DNA of 64,000 nt. Source: an uncultured Pseudoxanthomonas sp. (GTDB lineage: Bacteria > Pseudomonadota > Gammaproteobacteria > Xanthomonadales > Xanthomonadaceae). Both the position numbers and the translations under genes were made by a program. Every line of letters starts with the position of its first letter. Position 1 is the first letter of the stretch. Positions 24,616-34,405 of this stretch are shown piece by piece. A model generated the notes under the pieces. It saw only the letters and a program-made list of their open reading frames with translations, did not search any database and had not been told where the DNA came from. Location: positions 1-64,000 of the forward strand of contig CAMLGZ010000009.1 of the NCBI GenBank assembly GCA_946479745.1, given 5' to 3'.

Positions 24616-26928
24616 ATGGCTGAGCGCAAGATCCCAGGTGTAGAAAACTTCGAAGGCGCCGCCGGCGGATGGGGCGCGTTGGGGGCGGTGGCGCGGGCGC
24701 TGAAAAGCCAGATGGCCGTCGGCCGCGAAACCGCGGCGTTGCGGCGCGTCAACCAACCCGCGGGTTTCGATTGTCCCGGCTGCGCCTGGCCCGACCCCAA
24801 ACACACTTCGTCTTTCGAGTTCTGCGAGAACGGCGCCAAAGCCGTTGCCTGGGAAGCCACCGGCAAGCGCGCAACGCCCGAACTGTTCGCCACCCACACC
24901 GTCGCGGAACTGTGGGAATGGACCGACCATGCGCTGGAAGACGCGGGCCGGCTTACCCACCCCATGGCCTACGACGCCGCGAGCGATCAGTACCGGCCGA
25001 TCAGCTGGGAAGACGCGTTCGCCCGTATCGGCGCCGCGCTGCGCGAACTGCCGCATCCGGACATGGCCGAGTTCTACACCTCCGGGCGGACGTCCAATGA
25101 GGCAGCCTTCCTCTATCAATTGATGGTGCGCGAGTTCGGTACCAACAACTTCCCCGACTGCTCCAACATGTGCCACGAGGCCACCAGCGTCGGCCTGCCG
25201 GAATCCATAGGCGTCGGCAAGGGCACGGTGACTCTGGAAGACTTCGATCATTGCGATGCGCTTTTCAGTTTCGGCCACAACCCCGGCACCAACCACCCGC
25301 GCATGCTTTCGACGCTGCGCGCCATTTCCAAACGCGGTGCGCCGATCATCGCAGTGAACCCGCTGCGTGAGCGCGGCCTGGAACGCTTCACTTCGCCGCA
25401 AGATGCCGGCGAGATGCTCACCAACAGCTCCACCTCCATCGCACAGACCTACTACCAGGTGAAGATCGGCGGCGATGTCGCCATGCTCAAGGGCATGATG
25501 AAGTGGCTGTTCGATGCCGATGCGGCGGACCTGGCCGCGGGCGGTGCCGGAGTGCTGGACCACGCCTTCATCGCCGAACACACCGATGGCGTGGAAGCCT
25601 TGCGCGAAGACATCCAAGCCATGCGCTGGGACGACATCGTGCGGATCTCCGGCCTGTCGCGCGAGGATATCGAAGCCGCCGCCCAGGTCTACGCCAAGGC
25701 CGAGTGCGTGATCCTCTGCTACGGCATGGGCATGACCCAGCATCGTTTCGGCACGCAGAACGTGCAGCAGATGGCCAACCTGATGTTGTTGCGCGGAAAT
25801 ATCGGCCGCACCGGCGCCGGCATCGCGCCGATCCGCGGCCATTCCAACGTGCAGGGCGACCGCACAGTCGGCATTACCGAGAAGCCCACGCAAGCGCTGG
25901 TGGACGCGATCAAACGAACTTACGGTTTCGAGTTCCCGCTCACCCATGGCCACGATGCGGTGGAGGCGGTACGCGCGATCCGCGACGGCCGCTCCAGCGC
26001 CCTGGTGTGCCTGGGCGGCAATCTGGCCGTGGCCATTTCCGACCCGGAAACCACTTTTCCCGCGATGCGCAAACTCGATCTGGCGGTGCATGTGGCCACT
26101 AAGCTCAACCGTTCGCATCTGATCCCGGCCAAGCAGGCGTTCCTGCTGCCGTGCCTGGGCCGCACCGAGCTGGACGTGCGGGCCGGCGGCGTGCAATCGG
26201 TGACGGTGGAGGATTCCATGTCGATGGTGCATGCCTCGCAAGGCGGCTTGAAACCGGCTTCGGAACATTTGCTTTCCGAACCGGCGATCATCGCGGGCAT
26301 CGCCATGGCGACCTTGCCCGAGAGCAAGGTCGATTGGCAGTGGCTGATCGACGATTACGACCGTATCCGCGACGGCATCGAATCCGTATTCCCCATTTTC
26401 GCGGACTACAACCGGCGCGTACGCGAACCGGGCGGTTTCCGCTTGTATGTGGGCGCTTCGGTGCGCGACTGGGGTGGCCCGGGCAGGAAAGCGAACTTCC
26501 TGGTCGCCCCCGGTCTTCACGAGGATCTGCGCGACGACCGGTCCGATACCCTGACCATGACCACGATCCGTTCGCACGACCAGTACAACACCAGCATCTA
26601 TGGTTTCAACGACCGCTATCGCGGCATCAACGGGCGCCGCGATGTGGTGTTCATGAATGCGGCCGACCTGCAGGCGCGTGGCTTGAAGCACGGCGACCGC
26701 ATCGATATCGAATCGCGCTTGCACGTTGCCGGAGCTGGAGCGGCGCGAGGCGTGCGCGGGTTCATCGCGGTGGAATACGACATTCCGCGCGGCTCGACCG
26801 CCATGTACTACCCGGAAGGCAATTGCCTGGTGCCGCTGGACAGCCACGACCCCAGGTCCGGCACACCCGCATACAAGTCCATTCCCGTGTTGATCCGCGC
26901 TTCGCAGGATACGCCGGACCGTGGTTGA
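24616..26928 (+). CDS. FdhF/YdeP-family molybdopterin oxidoreductase
   Basis: A 770-aa molybdenum bis-MGD enzyme related to the formate dehydrogenase alpha subunit. Near the N-terminus, cysteines 53, 56 and 70 (FDCPGCAWPDP and FEFCENGAK) probably hold an Fe-S cluster. CSNMCHEATSVGL (about 182-194) is where the family's Mo ligand lies. A molybdopterin dinucleotide-binding domain occupies the C-terminus. There is no Tat signal, so it is cytoplasmic. This family is linked to formate oxidation or to acid/oxalate-related metabolism, but the substrate is not established. The fdhD gene overlaps its end, consistent with a sulfurated Mo cofactor. No electron-transfer subunit adjoins it. Confidence 0.88.
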   Translation: MAERKIPGVENFEGAAGGWGALGAVARALKSQMAVGRETAALRRVNQPAGFDCPGCAWPDPKHTSSFEFCENGAKAVAWEATGKRATPELFATHTVAELWEWTDHALEDAGRLTHPMAYDAASDQYRPISWEDAFARIGAALRELPHPDMAEFYTSGRTSNEAAFLYQLMVREFGTNNFPDCSNMCHEATSVGLPESIGVGKGTVTLEDFDHCDALFSFGHNPGTNHPRMLSTLRAISKRGAPIIAVNPLRERGLERFTSPQDAGEMLTNSSTSIAQTYYQVKIGGDVAMLKGMMKWLFDADAADLAAGGAGVLDHAFIAEHTDGVEALREDIQAMRWDDIVRISGLSREDIEAAAQVYAKAECVILCYGMGMTQHRFGTQNVQQMANLMLLRGNIGRTGAGIAPIRGHSNVQGDRTVGITEKPTQALVDAIKRTYGFEFPLTHGHDAVEAVRAIRDGRSSALVCLGGNLAVAISDPETTFPAMRKLDLAVHVATKLNRSHLIPAKQAFLLPCLGRTELDVRAGGVQSVTVEDSMSMVHASQGGLKPASEHLLSEPAIIAGIAMATLPESKVDWQWLIDDYDRIRDGIESVFPIFADYNRRVREPGGFRLYVGASVRDWGGPGRKANFLVAPGLHEDLRDDRSDTLTMTTIRSHDQYNTSIYGFNDRYRGINGRRDVVFMNAADLQARGLKHGDRIDIESRLHVAGAGAARGVRGFIAVEYDIPRGSTAMYYPEGNCLVPLDSHDPRSGTPAYKSIPVLIRASQDTPDRG

Positions 26929-27745
26929 TCCCGGCGAAACAGGCAGAGGCCAGGCGCGCCGGCCGGTCACGCAACTGCATGCCGGCACTGCGCGGACCGA
27001 TACGGACCTGCTCGCAGAAGAAGTGCCCGTCGCCGTGCACTACGACGGCGAGCCATTCGCGGTGATGATGGCCTCGCCCGGAGATCTGGAGGATTTCGCC
27101 TATGGCTTCTCGCTGACCGAAGGCCGCGCGATTCCCGCCGATATCGTGAACACCGAAGTGCGGACCGTGTTCGAAGGTCTGCTGCTGGATATCCGCACGC
27201 GCAATCCCGTACCTGGTGCGACTACCGAACGCTCGCTGCCAGGCCGCAGCGGCTGCGGCATCTGCGGCAACCGTTTGCTGGAAGAAGTGGTGAAACGTCC
27301 CGAAACCGTCGGCGATGGCGTGGCGATCGATATCGCCGCGCTGGAGCTCGCGTTGTCCGCACTGCAGGATCGGCAACCGTTGAATAAAGCGACAGGCGCG
27401 ACGCATGCTGCCGCCTGGGCTTCGCCCGATGGCGCACTGATGTTGGTGCGCGAAGACGTGGGACGCCACAACGCATTGGACAAATTGATCGGTGCGATGG
27501 TGCGCGGCGAAGTGGATCCAGGACTTGGTTTTGCGCTGGTGACCAGCCGCGCCAGTTACGAAATGGTGACCAAGGCCGCCGTAGCAGGCATCGGCCTGCT
27601 CGCCGCCATTTCCGCACCCACCGCACTCGCCGTCGACCTGGCCCGCGACTGCGGCCTTACCCTGGTTGGCTTCGTACGACCCGGACGTCAGGTGATCTAC
27701 AGCCATCCGCATCGGTTGCAGACATCCACCGTAGGAGCGACGTGA
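26921..27745 (+). CDS. fdhD: Formate dehydrogenase sulfurtransferase FdhD
   Basis: FdhD moves sulfur from IscS to the Mo-bis-MGD cofactor before insertion into formate dehydrogenase-type enzymes. The 274-aa product has the loop GRSGCGICGN with the functional C-x2-C (C112, C115) and the conserved REDVGRHNALDKLIG segment. The start is GTG at 26921, overlapping the oxidoreductase gene's stop by 8 bp, so the two are translationally coupled. The stop TGA lies inside a GTAGGAGCGAC-type REP at 27731-27753. Confidence 0.93.
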   Translation: MVDPGETGRGQARRPVTQLHAGTARTDTDLLAEEVPVAVHYDGEPFAVMMASPGDLEDFAYGFSLTEGRAIPADIVNTEVRTVFEGLLLDIRTRNPVPGATTERSLPGRSGCGICGNRLLEEVVKRPETVGDGVAIDIAALELALSALQDRQPLNKATGATHAAAWASPDGALMLVREDVGRHNALDKLIGAMVRGEVDPGLGFALVTSRASYEMVTKAAVAGIGLLAAISAPTALAVDLARDCGLTLVGFVRPGRQVIYSHPHRLQTSTVGAT

Positions 27746-27821
27746 GTCGCGACCGAATCTCTTGCCGGCAATCCATTCATCCATTCGCAGGCGTCTCAGT
27801 CGCGACTTACGTCGCTCCTAC
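27731..27821. repeat. Inverted REP pair between fdhD and moeA
   Basis: GTAGGAGCGACGTGAGTCGC (27731-27750) and the inverse-oriented GCGACTTACGTCGCTCCTAC (27802-27821) face each other across about 50 bp between convergent genes. This is the common Xanthomonas/Stenotrophomonas GTAGGAGC REP family. The fdhD stop TGA is part of the first copy. The pair can form a bidirectional transcription end. Confidence 0.8.
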
Positions 27822-27838
27822 GGTGCCTGATCGCGTAC

Positions 27839-29065
27839 TCAATCGATAAACCAGCCACCACCCGCATCGCGTGGCAGCACGTCGACCAGTGCGCCGGCCG
27901 GCAATTCATTGGCGTCCTCGTCCAGCACCGCCCAGGCATTGGCCTGCAGCAACGAGCCGATGCGATAGGACTCCTGCCCTTCCAGCAATTCCACACCCAT
28001 ACCGGACGAGCCGGTTTGCCGCAGGCGCGCCTTGAAGAAACGCCGGAGTCCGGTGGCTACGTGGACGGATTCCAACAGCTGTGCACGCAATGGCATTTCC
28101 GGCGGCATGCCCAACATCGCGCGCAGTACGGGAACCACGAAGAAGCGGAAGCCGGCCGCGGCGGCGATGGGATTCCCCGGCAGGCCGATGAACAACGGAC
28201 CCTCCTGCAAGGACGCCGCAAGCAGCGGCTTGCCAGGCCGTATCGCCACTTTATGGAACAACAACCTCGCCTGCGCGGCCCGCAGGCTGGCGGGTATGAA
28301 GTCATGCCGGCCCATCGACACCGCGCCGGTGCTCACGACGACATCGGCGCGAGTCGCGGCCTCTCGCAATTGCGCGGCGAAAGCTTGCGCGTCGTCGCCC
28401 AGCGTCGCGTTGACGATCACTTCGGCGCCCATGGCGCTCAGCGACGCCTCCATATAGGGCGCATTGGCGGCGTAGATATGGCCTTCGCCCAGCGGCAAGG
28501 ACGCATCGGATACCAGTTCGGCGCCCGTGCTCAGCAACGCCACGCGCGGTCTTCGACGAACCTTGACCCGGCTGATGCCCAGCGCGGCCAACATCATGCA
28601 CAACGCCGCATCGATGCGTTGGCCTGTCACGCCCACTTGCTCGCCGAGAGCGATGTCGCTGCCGCGTTGGCGAACGTTCTGCCCGCCGACCAGCGCTTCC
28701 CGCAGGCGTATGCGTCCTCCTTCCAGTGGCTCGACGCGCTCCAGCGGGACGATGCAGTCCAGCCCCGCCGGCAACGCCGCGCCGGTGGTGATTTCCCAAA
28801 CTTTCGTTTCGGCATTGGCCGGGGGCGGCACGCCCGCTGCGATCACTCCGGCGACTTCATATTCGCTGCCTGCCGCCAGTACGTTTACTTTACTCGCCAG
28901 CGCATAGCCATCCATCGCGGCATTGGTAAAAGGCGGCAACGCGCACGGTGCCTGCACCGGTTCGGCGAGAACACGTGAGAGCGCATCCGAGGATCGGCAC
29001 CACTCGTCTTCCAACGCGTGCGATTGCGCCAGCAGCAGTTCCAGCGCATCTGCATAGGAAATCAT
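27839..29065 (-). CDS. moeA: Molybdopterin molybdenumtransferase MoeA
   Basis: MoeA inserts molybdate into adenylylated molybdopterin. The 408-aa product shows PPFTNAAMDGYAL near residue 45, TTGAALPAGLDCIVPLE, the central VVVSTGAVSMGRHDF substrate loop and LPGNPIAAAAGF. ATG at 29065 overlaps the mobA stop by 4 bp (ATGA), so the order mobA-moeA is one operon. Its neighbourhood with the molybdoenzyme and fdhD makes a small cofactor supply group. Confidence 0.93.
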   Translation of the reverse strand: MISYADALELLLAQSHALEDEWCRSSDALSRVLAEPVQAPCALPPFTNAAMDGYALASKVNVLAAGSEYEVAGVIAAGVPPPANAETKVWEITTGAALPAGLDCIVPLERVEPLEGGRIRLREALVGGQNVRQRGSDIALGEQVGVTGQRIDAALCMMLAALGISRVKVRRRPRVALLSTGAELVSDASLPLGEGHIYAANAPYMEASLSAMGAEVIVNATLGDDAQAFAAQLREAATRADVVVSTGAVSMGRHDFIPASLRAAQARLLFHKVAIRPGKPLLAASLQEGPLFIGLPGNPIAAAAGFRFFVVPVLRAMLGMPPEMPLRAQLLESVHVATGLRRFFKARLRQTGSSGMGVELLEGQESYRIGSLLQANAWAVLDEDANELPAGALVDVLPRDAGGGWFID

Positions 29066-29709
29066 GGCGGCATGCCCTGCCCCATCCGCCCACGCAGCCG
29101 TTCCAGATCTTCGGGCGTATTCATATTGTCCAGCGCGCCGTCGACCGGCATCGGAAGGAGAAGGGTATCGCCGGATTGCAATACGTCGCGCAACCGGTAT
29201 CGCCCGGCCTGCGCCTGCCGCGAAAGACTCTTCAGTGCAGCGGGTTCCCACAGAGTGCACAGCGGTTCGGGCAAACCGTCGTCGGCGCTGCGATAGGCGA
29301 TGGCGGCGTGCTGTCCATCGCGCGCGCCGATCAGTCCGAGCAGCGTTGACGGCTGCAGGAGCGGCAGATCGCAAGCCAGCACCAGCCAAGCCGCGTCGGG
29401 ATACTTGCCGTGCGCGGCAAGCAGTCCAGCCGCCGGCCCGATTCCATCTCTCTCGTCGAAAATCCCTGGAAGCCCCGCGCGTATCGATTCCTCGCGCTGA
29501 TCTTTGCGCAAAGAGACGAAGCAGGATTGCACCTGCCGGCTCAACAGGCGGAAGGTCGCAAGCAATTGCGGCTCTCCCCGTCTATCGAGCAGCGCCTTGT
29601 CTTTTCCCATCCGCTTGCTTGCTCCACCGGTCAGCACCAGGCCGAGGAGCGCCGGAAGCGCCCCGCTTGCGGTCCGAACTGATTCAGGCGGAGGGGTGGA
29701 TTGGCTCAT
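29062..29709 (-). CDS. mobA: Molybdenum cofactor guanylyltransferase MobA
   Basis: MobA adds GMP to Mo-molybdopterin to give the MGD cofactor needed by FdhF-type enzymes. The 215-aa product carries the nucleotidyltransferase signature LTGGASKRMGKDKALL (about 26-41), DGIGPAAGLLAA and the metal-binding ACDLPLL. It is translationally coupled to moeA. ATG at 29709 is used; the first 18 residues precede the fold and could be leader sequence. Confidence 0.92.
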   Translation of the reverse strand: MSQSTPPPESVRTASGALPALLGLVLTGGASKRMGKDKALLDRRGEPQLLATFRLLSRQVQSCFVSLRKDQREESIRAGLPGIFDERDGIGPAAGLLAAHGKYPDAAWLVLACDLPLLQPSTLLGLIGARDGQHAAIAYRSADDGLPEPLCTLWEPAALKSLSRQAQAGRYRLRDVLQSGDTLLLPMPVDGALDNMNTPEDLERLRGRMGQGMPP

Positions 29710-29761
29710 TCGGCCAATCTACCACTCCGGATTTCTTCCGGGGCGCGCAAGAAGCGCACAA

Positions 29762-29784
29762 CCCTCCGCGGACGATGCGGAGGG
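29762..29784 (-). terminator. Hairpin downstream of the alpha/beta hydrolase gene
   Basis: A perfect 8-bp stem CCCTCCGC/GCGGAGGG with a 7-base loop lies 27 bp past the hydrolase stop and before the mobA start. The T-run is poor, so termination is inferred from position and stem strength. Confidence 0.45.
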
Positions 29785-29810
29785 CTGCGCGCGAGACCGT
29801 TCAGCGCCGG

Positions 29811-30635
29811 TCAGCTGCGCGCGAACTCCAGCAGGTCGGCATTGAGCTGGTCCTTGCTGGTATCGCCCAGGCTATGCGTGCCGCCGGGATAGATCTTCAG
29901 AACCGAATCCTTGACCAGCTTGGAGGAGAGCATCGCCGAAGCGCCGATAGGCACGATCTGGTCGTCATCGCCATGAATGATCAGCGTGGGCACGTCGAAC
30001 TTCTTCAGATCCTCGGTGAAGTCGGTTTCCGAGAAGGCCTTGATGCAGTCGTAGGCGTTCTTGTGCCCGGATAGCATGCCCTGCGCCCACCACGATTGGA
30101 TCAGCCCCTGCGAAACTTTCGCGCCGGGCCGGTTGAAGCCGAAGAACGGGCCGCTGGCTACATCGAGGAAAAATTGCGAGCGATCGGCCAGATAGGCCTT
30201 GCGAAAGCCATCGAACACTTCCATGGGCAGACCGCCGGGATTGGCCTCGGTCTTGAGCATGATCGGCGGCACCGCGCCCATCAGCACGGCCTTCTTCACG
30301 CGTCCGCTGCCATGGCGACCGAGATAGCGCGCCACTTCGCCGCCGCCGGTGGAGTGGCCGATCATCACCGCGTCCTTCACGTCCAGATGCGCGAACAGCT
30401 CGGCCAGGTCATCGGCGTAGGTGTCCATGTCGTTGCCGTTCCACGGCTGGCTGGAGCGTCCGTGGCCGCGACGATCATGGGCGATGCAGCGGAAGCCGTT
30501 GGAAGCCAGGAAGTACATCTGTGCTTCCCAGGCATCGGCGGTCAAGGGCCAGCCATGGCTGAAAGTGACGATGGGGCCGCTGCCCCAGTCCTTGTAGTAA
30601 AGCTGAGTGCCGTCTTTGGTGGTGAAAGTGGCCAT
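29811..30635 (-). CDS. Alpha/beta hydrolase (non-haem chloroperoxidase/arylesterase type)
   Basis: A 274-aa serine hydrolase. The oxyanion loop TFSHGWPL, nucleophile elbow GHSTGGGE (S95), acid residue in [12 protein letters not shown] and histidine in GGTHSLGDT are present, and the length is typical of the cofactor-free haloperoxidase/arylesterase family. It is cytoplasmic, with no signal peptide. AAGGA lies 9 bp before the ATG. The natural substrate is unknown; small esters are usual in vitro substrates of relatives. Confidence 0.85.
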   Translation of the reverse strand: MATFTTKDGTQLYYKDWGSGPIVTFSHGWPLTADAWEAQMYFLASNGFRCIAHDRRGHGRSSQPWNGNDMDTYADDLAELFAHLDVKDAVMIGHSTGGGEVARYLGRHGSGRVKKAVLMGAVPPIMLKTEANPGGLPMEVFDGFRKAYLADRSQFFLDVASGPFFGFNRPGAKVSQGLIQSWWAQGMLSGHKNAYDCIKAFSETDFTEDLKKFDVPTLIIHGDDDQIVPIGASAMLSSKLVKDSVLKIYPGGTHSLGDTSKDQLNADLLEFARS

Positions 30636-30689
30636 GGTTTTTTCCTTGGGGCTCGGGTGGGGGGAAGTGCACGAACGGTTTGCGGCGAC

Positions 30690-30841
30690 GGCGGGCAGTG
30701 CCTGCCCTACGGTGCGGTCAAGATAATGCAGCGATGGTTACAGGCGTGCCAACGACGATGTGTTGGAACGGTTACGTAGGGCGGGCACTGCCCGCCGAAT
30801 GCTCCAGACATGCGTGGTGGCGCGCAATGCCCGCCCTACGG
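30690..30841. repeat. Three copies of a GTAGGGCGGGCA-type repeat
   Basis: GGCGGGCAGTGCCTGCCCTA (about 30690-30709), CGTAGGGCGGGCACTGCCCG (about 30775-30794) and GCGCAATGCCCGCCCTACGG (about 30822-30841) fill the 230 bp upstream of the hydrolase gene. They are REP-like palindromes of a third sequence class in this window. No gene is supported in 30636-30866. Confidence 0.7.
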
Positions 30842-30866
30842 ATTCTTCAGGTCATGCGTCTTCAGG

Positions 30867-31379
30867 TCACGCCGTCTGCGCGACCGCCGGCAGGATCCGG
30901 CGCAGCCGTCGCAAGCGGATGATTTGCGCGGCGGCACCGACGAGGAAAACCAGGAACGCGATGCCTACGGCCTTCTGCAGGTTGGGATCGTCCGGACCCG
31001 TGGCCCAAGGCGCGCCGACGGGCAGCCGCGTGGAGGTTTCGGTGAACGCCGGAATCATGTGGAAGAACACGGTGAGCGAATAGAGCACTGTTTCCACGTA
31101 CGCGCTTGCGCGACCGAACACTTTCCTGTTGCCGGCCACCCAGGCAACGGCAAGCACCAGCAAGGTGATGACTCCCAGGGCGTGCGGCTTACCGAATCCG
31201 CCGTGCTGGAAAATGAAGAAACCGGTCAGGCAAGTCAGAACGGTCGTAATCACATAGGTCTTTCCCAGACCGTTGCGGGGATTTATTCCTTTGTCCCGGA
31301 AGAAAGCGATGAACGCCGCCGCGACGGCGACAAGACTGATGGCGGTGTGGATGATGCCCATTGTGGTCAGACCAAGCAT
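30867..31379 (-). CDS. Hypothetical four-helix membrane protein
   Basis: A 170-aa protein with four predicted membrane helices (IIHTAISLVAVAAAFIAFF; ITTVLTCLTGFFIF; LGVITLLVLAVAWVA; VGIAFLVFLVGAAAQII) and a loop containing PAFTETSTRLPVG. ATG at 31379 is chosen because GGAG lies 7 bp upstream. No family or function is recognised. It lies just downstream of gumM in the same direction, where other gum clusters have gumN, but it is not similar to gumN. Confidence 0.7.
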   Translation of the reverse strand: MLGLTTMGIIHTAISLVAVAAAFIAFFRDKGINPRNGLGKTYVITTVLTCLTGFFIFQHGGFGKPHALGVITLLVLAVAWVAGNRKVFGRASAYVETVLYSLTVFFHMIPAFTETSTRLPVGAPWATGPDDPNLQKAVGIAFLVFLVGAAAQIIRLRRLRRILPAVAQTA

Positions 31380-31506
31380 GGTGTTCTCCGGCAGGTAATG
31401 GAGGGGCTCTCCTGCGATCGGTCTGACGGTCGCGACCACCTCAAAGGCAGCATGACGTTGCCTGGAGTGATCCAGTCGGTGGTGCCACCCATTCCCCTGC
31501 CTGGGC

Positions 31507-32286
31507 TTATGACTGCTTCCCGGCGCGCAGACAAATCCAGAAGAACCCGATCATGTCCCAGGTATAGCGCTTCAGCAAGCGTCCAGGTTCCAGGCACAGC
31601 CGGAACAGCCATTCCAGGTGCAACGTACGCACCCAGGGCGGCGCGCGTCTGACGTTGCCGGAAAGGAAATCCAGCAGCGCGCCGACTCCGAACATTGCCG
31701 ACGCGTTACAGGCCTCGCAATGGTCCAGGATCCAGGCTTCCTGCTTTGGATTGCCGAAGGCGACAAGCACCACGTCCGCGCCTGATGCATTGATTCTTGC
31801 TACCAGCCCGTCGCCGGCTTCGGCGTACTCGGCATAACCATCGCAAGTGCCCACGACCTGCTGCCCCAGTTTCCCGACCAGATGCCGCGCCGCCTGCGCC
31901 GCCACGCCTGGCCGCGAGCCAAGCAGGAAGAAGCGCAGCGGACGCACGCTTTGGGTGCAAAGGTAGGGAATGAAATCGGTGCCGTTGAGGTTTTCGGCGA
32001 AGCGGCGTCGATGGATCAACAAGGACGCAAGATCCATGCCGATTCCGTCGTTGACCACGCATACCGACGGCGCTTGCAAGCGCGCACGAAGCGCACGGCA
32101 TTGCACCACGAAGTTCGTGTTCGCGAAGAACACCTGCCGCTTGTGGCCCGAGCTCAAAGAGCCAAGCACTTCCTGCGCCAGCCGTTGACTGGTGATCGAT
32201 CGCATGCGGTAGCCGCCCAGCCAGACCGATGGCGGCGCTGCGGAGGCCTGATCCGCATACGGCTCTTCCTCGCCAGCAGCGATCAT
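31507..32286 (-). CDS. gumM: GumM-like WecG/TagA glycosyltransferase
   Basis: GT26-family transferase, predicted to add the second glucose (beta-1,4) to the lipid-linked xanthan unit. The product is 259 aa, close to Xanthomonas GumM. The family blocks FFANTNFVVQCRALRARL, NDGIGMDLAS, FFLLGSRPGVA and LVAFGNPKQEAWI are present. An in-frame GTG at 32319 exists, but ATG at 32286 has a strong AGGGAGG 7 bp upstream and is preferred. It is the last gene of the cluster and is peripheral to the inner membrane. Confidence 0.88.
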   Translation of the reverse strand: MIAAGEEEPYADQASAAPPSVWLGGYRMRSITSQRLAQEVLGSLSSGHKRQVFFANTNFVVQCRALRARLQAPSVCVVNDGIGMDLASLLIHRRRFAENLNGTDFIPYLCTQSVRPLRFFLLGSRPGVAAQAARHLVGKLGQQVVGTCDGYAEYAEAGDGLVARINASGADVVLVAFGNPKQEAWILDHCEACNASAMFGVGALLDFLSGNVRRAPPWVRTLHLEWLFRLCLEPGRLLKRYTWDMIGFFWICLRAGKQS

Positions 32287-32340
32287 GCTGCAGCCTCCCT
32301 GCCGCTCCACTGTCCGCACTGCCGGCCACCGGCGCGGGCA

Positions 32341-33129
32341 TCACCACAAGTCATAAGGAAACGCCTTCCGTAATGCCACCTGGATGCCATGCAGATCGAA
32401 AGGTCCGTTTCCGCCCAGATCCAGGCATTCCTCGACAGTCCTCCCCGAATGCCAGCCCGGGCGGCCCGTCCCTGCGTAATAGTCGTCGTATTTGAAACGG
32501 TTCTCGCCGTTCCCGCTGTCCAGGTAAACGGAGGGAATGCCGTAGGCTTCGGCCAGGATCACGCCGTGCAACGAACTGGAAACCACCATTTCCGCTCCCA
32601 GCAACGCGCGCACGAAAGCCAGGGGCTTTATGTTCGGCAATAGCAACCGATCCTGGTAGGCGGCGTACTTTTCCGGCGCTTCATTGAAATGCGGGATCAC
32701 CACGAAGGCGGTTTTCCCGGGCGCGCCCAACAGTTCTTTGGAATAGAACGCAGGCATCAACAGTGCCGGGTCGCCGTATATCCCGGGAACGGATATACCG
32801 CGATCCATCAGCCACTTCCGCGTCAGCGGACCGCGGACCGCGCGCACGTCGAGCTTGCGGAAACGGTGGTACGCGTCGGGGATCTTGGCGTTGATGCCGC
32901 TGCCCCAGACCGTTTCGCCATCGCGCGCGTTGTGCAGCACCGAACCGATCGCGAACAGCCGCAGCGACCGGTCCTTCTTGTGCAGAAGCTCCTCGTCGCG
33001 CAAGGCCAGCATCGCTTCCACGATCGTCTTGGACAGATGGTCGCCGACGTTGACTCCACCGTTCTTAGGCTGCCACCAGTAAAGGGCCCGGCGTTGCCGG
33101 CGTTCCTGCCAGGCGTCAAACAGCGGCAT
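32341..33129 (-). CDS. gumL: GumL ketal pyruvate transferase
   Basis: Adds a 4,6-pyruvyl ketal to the terminal mannose of the xanthan side chain. The 262-aa product follows Xanthomonas GumL almost end to end: [51 protein letters not shown] and the terminal AFPYDLW. ATG at 33129 has AGGAG 7 bp upstream, overlaps gumK by 14 bp and matches the known N-terminus better than an ATG 33 bp further upstream. Acts in the cytoplasm on the lipid-linked repeat unit. Confidence 0.93.
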   Translation of the reverse strand: MPLFDAWQERRQRRALYWWQPKNGGVNVGDHLSKTIVEAMLALRDEELLHKKDRSLRLFAIGSVLHNARDGETVWGSGINAKIPDAYHRFRKLDVRAVRGPLTRKWLMDRGISVPGIYGDPALLMPAFYSKELLGAPGKTAFVVIPHFNEAPEKYAAYQDRLLLPNIKPLAFVRALLGAEMVVSSSLHGVILAEAYGIPSVYLDSGNGENRFKYDDYYAGTGRPGWHSGRTVEECLDLGGNGPFDLHGIQVALRKAFPYDLW

Positions 33130-34405
33130 GCGAAGGCTCCTGTCCCGCAACCGGCGGCGCATGCGGCCAATCGCCGGGCGGAGTTACCCGCAGTTCCGGG
33201 TACCGCTCCGGTTGCAGCAGCCTGTCCACCGTTTCGGGCCAGCCCAGGCATTCGCGGGAACGGACCCGCGGCGCCCGCAGCGCGGCGTCGATCGCCGCGA
33301 CGATCGATTCCGCCTCTCCCGGCGTATAACCAAAACGCGAGGCGTAGCGCCCGACAATGGCGTGTGGGCAGATCGCCGGCAGCGCGAAGAAATCGTATTG
33401 CAGCAGCTTGAGCGAACTGTCCGCCAAGTAAGCAGGCAACCGATCCGACGCGTACGGGGCGATGCCGAAGCTGGCGTGCTTGATGTAACGCAGGGTTTGC
33501 GCATGCGGCATTTCGCCGTACACCACCACATTGTCGCCATAGTCCGGCATGCGTCCCCGGCCCGAGCCGATCACGTGGAAAGTCACCTGGGGAAAAGCGA
33601 GGCTGGCAGTCGCGATCGCTGCGGGGTCGAACAGCATCGATCCTACCGCGACCGCGTGCAGGCCGGGGGCGTAGGGCGACGGGTCCGCCAACTGTTCGAT
33701 CTCCGGATCTATGCCGTGGCCTATGTGGTAGACGTTTTCCCGGCTGGCGACTTCGGCGGCCATCGCAGGCGACACCAACGCGATCGCATCCAGACCGGGC
33801 GCCACGCGCGCGAAGGCGCGCTCCACGTACTGTGCGCTATCGATAGCGCTCAGGCTATCGGATGCACGATAGATGAGACGCGCCGAAGGGTTGAGCTTCC
33901 TGGCCAATTCCGCGAATACCACCGCCGTGCCGCTTTCGAATATCACGACCTCCGCCGAACGCAACCAATCCACCAGTACCGGCGGCGGATGACGGGCGTA
34001 CCAGCGGAACATCATGTTCTCCAGCGGCCGCAGCCAAGGCCGGCGGGTATTGAACGGGTGCAACGCAGCCTTCCACAAGAAGCACTCGACGCCATCGCGC
34101 TCTTCGATCAGATTGGCCTTGGCGTCCAGCGGCAGCCGTATGTCGTTCTTCCACCGCGACAGGGCGCTGTAGCGAAGCGAGAAAAAGCGCGTATGCCCAC
34201 GCTTGGCCAGCTCATCGGCGATGAAATGGATATTGGCCCGGCGCGGCGTGCGGTAGTCGTGCGCCGACAGCACCAGGAATCTTCCAGGAGCGACCGGATC
34301 GCGCTCACGAACCGTATCGGGAGCATCTGCAGTCGATTGCACGGTCGTCGTTTCAACTCGGAACATGGCCGAACTCTCCAATGCGGGGGCGAAATCGCGG
34401 GTCAT
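33116..34405 (-). CDS. gumK: GumK glucuronosyltransferase
   Basis: GT70, GT-B enzyme that transfers glucuronic acid (beta-1,2) to the inner mannose. The protein is 429 aa from ATG 34405, or 416 from ATG 34366. The upstream start is favoured because it overlaps the gumJ stop as ATGA, the pattern used at three other gum junctions. Nearly invariant blocks are [32 protein letters not shown], the [10 protein letters not shown] segment with the catalytic aspartate, and [11 protein letters not shown]. GumK is a membrane-associated cytoplasmic enzyme. Its presence predicts an acidic polymer. Confidence 0.94.
   Translation of the reverse strand: MTRDFAPALESSAMFRVETTTVQSTADAPDTVRERDPVAPGRFLVLSAHDYRTPRRANIHFIADELAKRGHTRFFSLRYSALSRWKNDIRLPLDAKANLIEERDGVECFLWKAALHPFNTRRPWLRPLENMMFRWYARHPPPVLVDWLRSAEVVIFESGTAVVFAELARKLNPSARLIYRASDSLSAIDSAQYVERAFARVAPGLDAIALVSPAMAAEVASRENVYHIGHGIDPEIEQLADPSPYAPGLHAVAVGSMLFDPAAIATASLAFPQVTFHVIGSGRGRMPDYGDNVVVYGEMPHAQTLRYIKHASFGIAPYASDRLPAYLADSSLKLLQYDFFALPAICPHAIVGRYASRFGYTPGEAESIVAAIDAALRAPRVRSRECLGWPETVDRLLQPERYPELRVTPPGDWPHAPPVAGQEPSHAAV

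Noticed and set aside
24562..26988. 808-codon minus-strand frame opposite the molybdoenzyme
   Set aside because: His/Arg/Ala-rich shadow of a gene with full Mo-enzyme motifs.
30867..31379. gumN-like gene downstream of gumM
   Set aside because: The protein is a four-helix membrane protein, unlike GumN.
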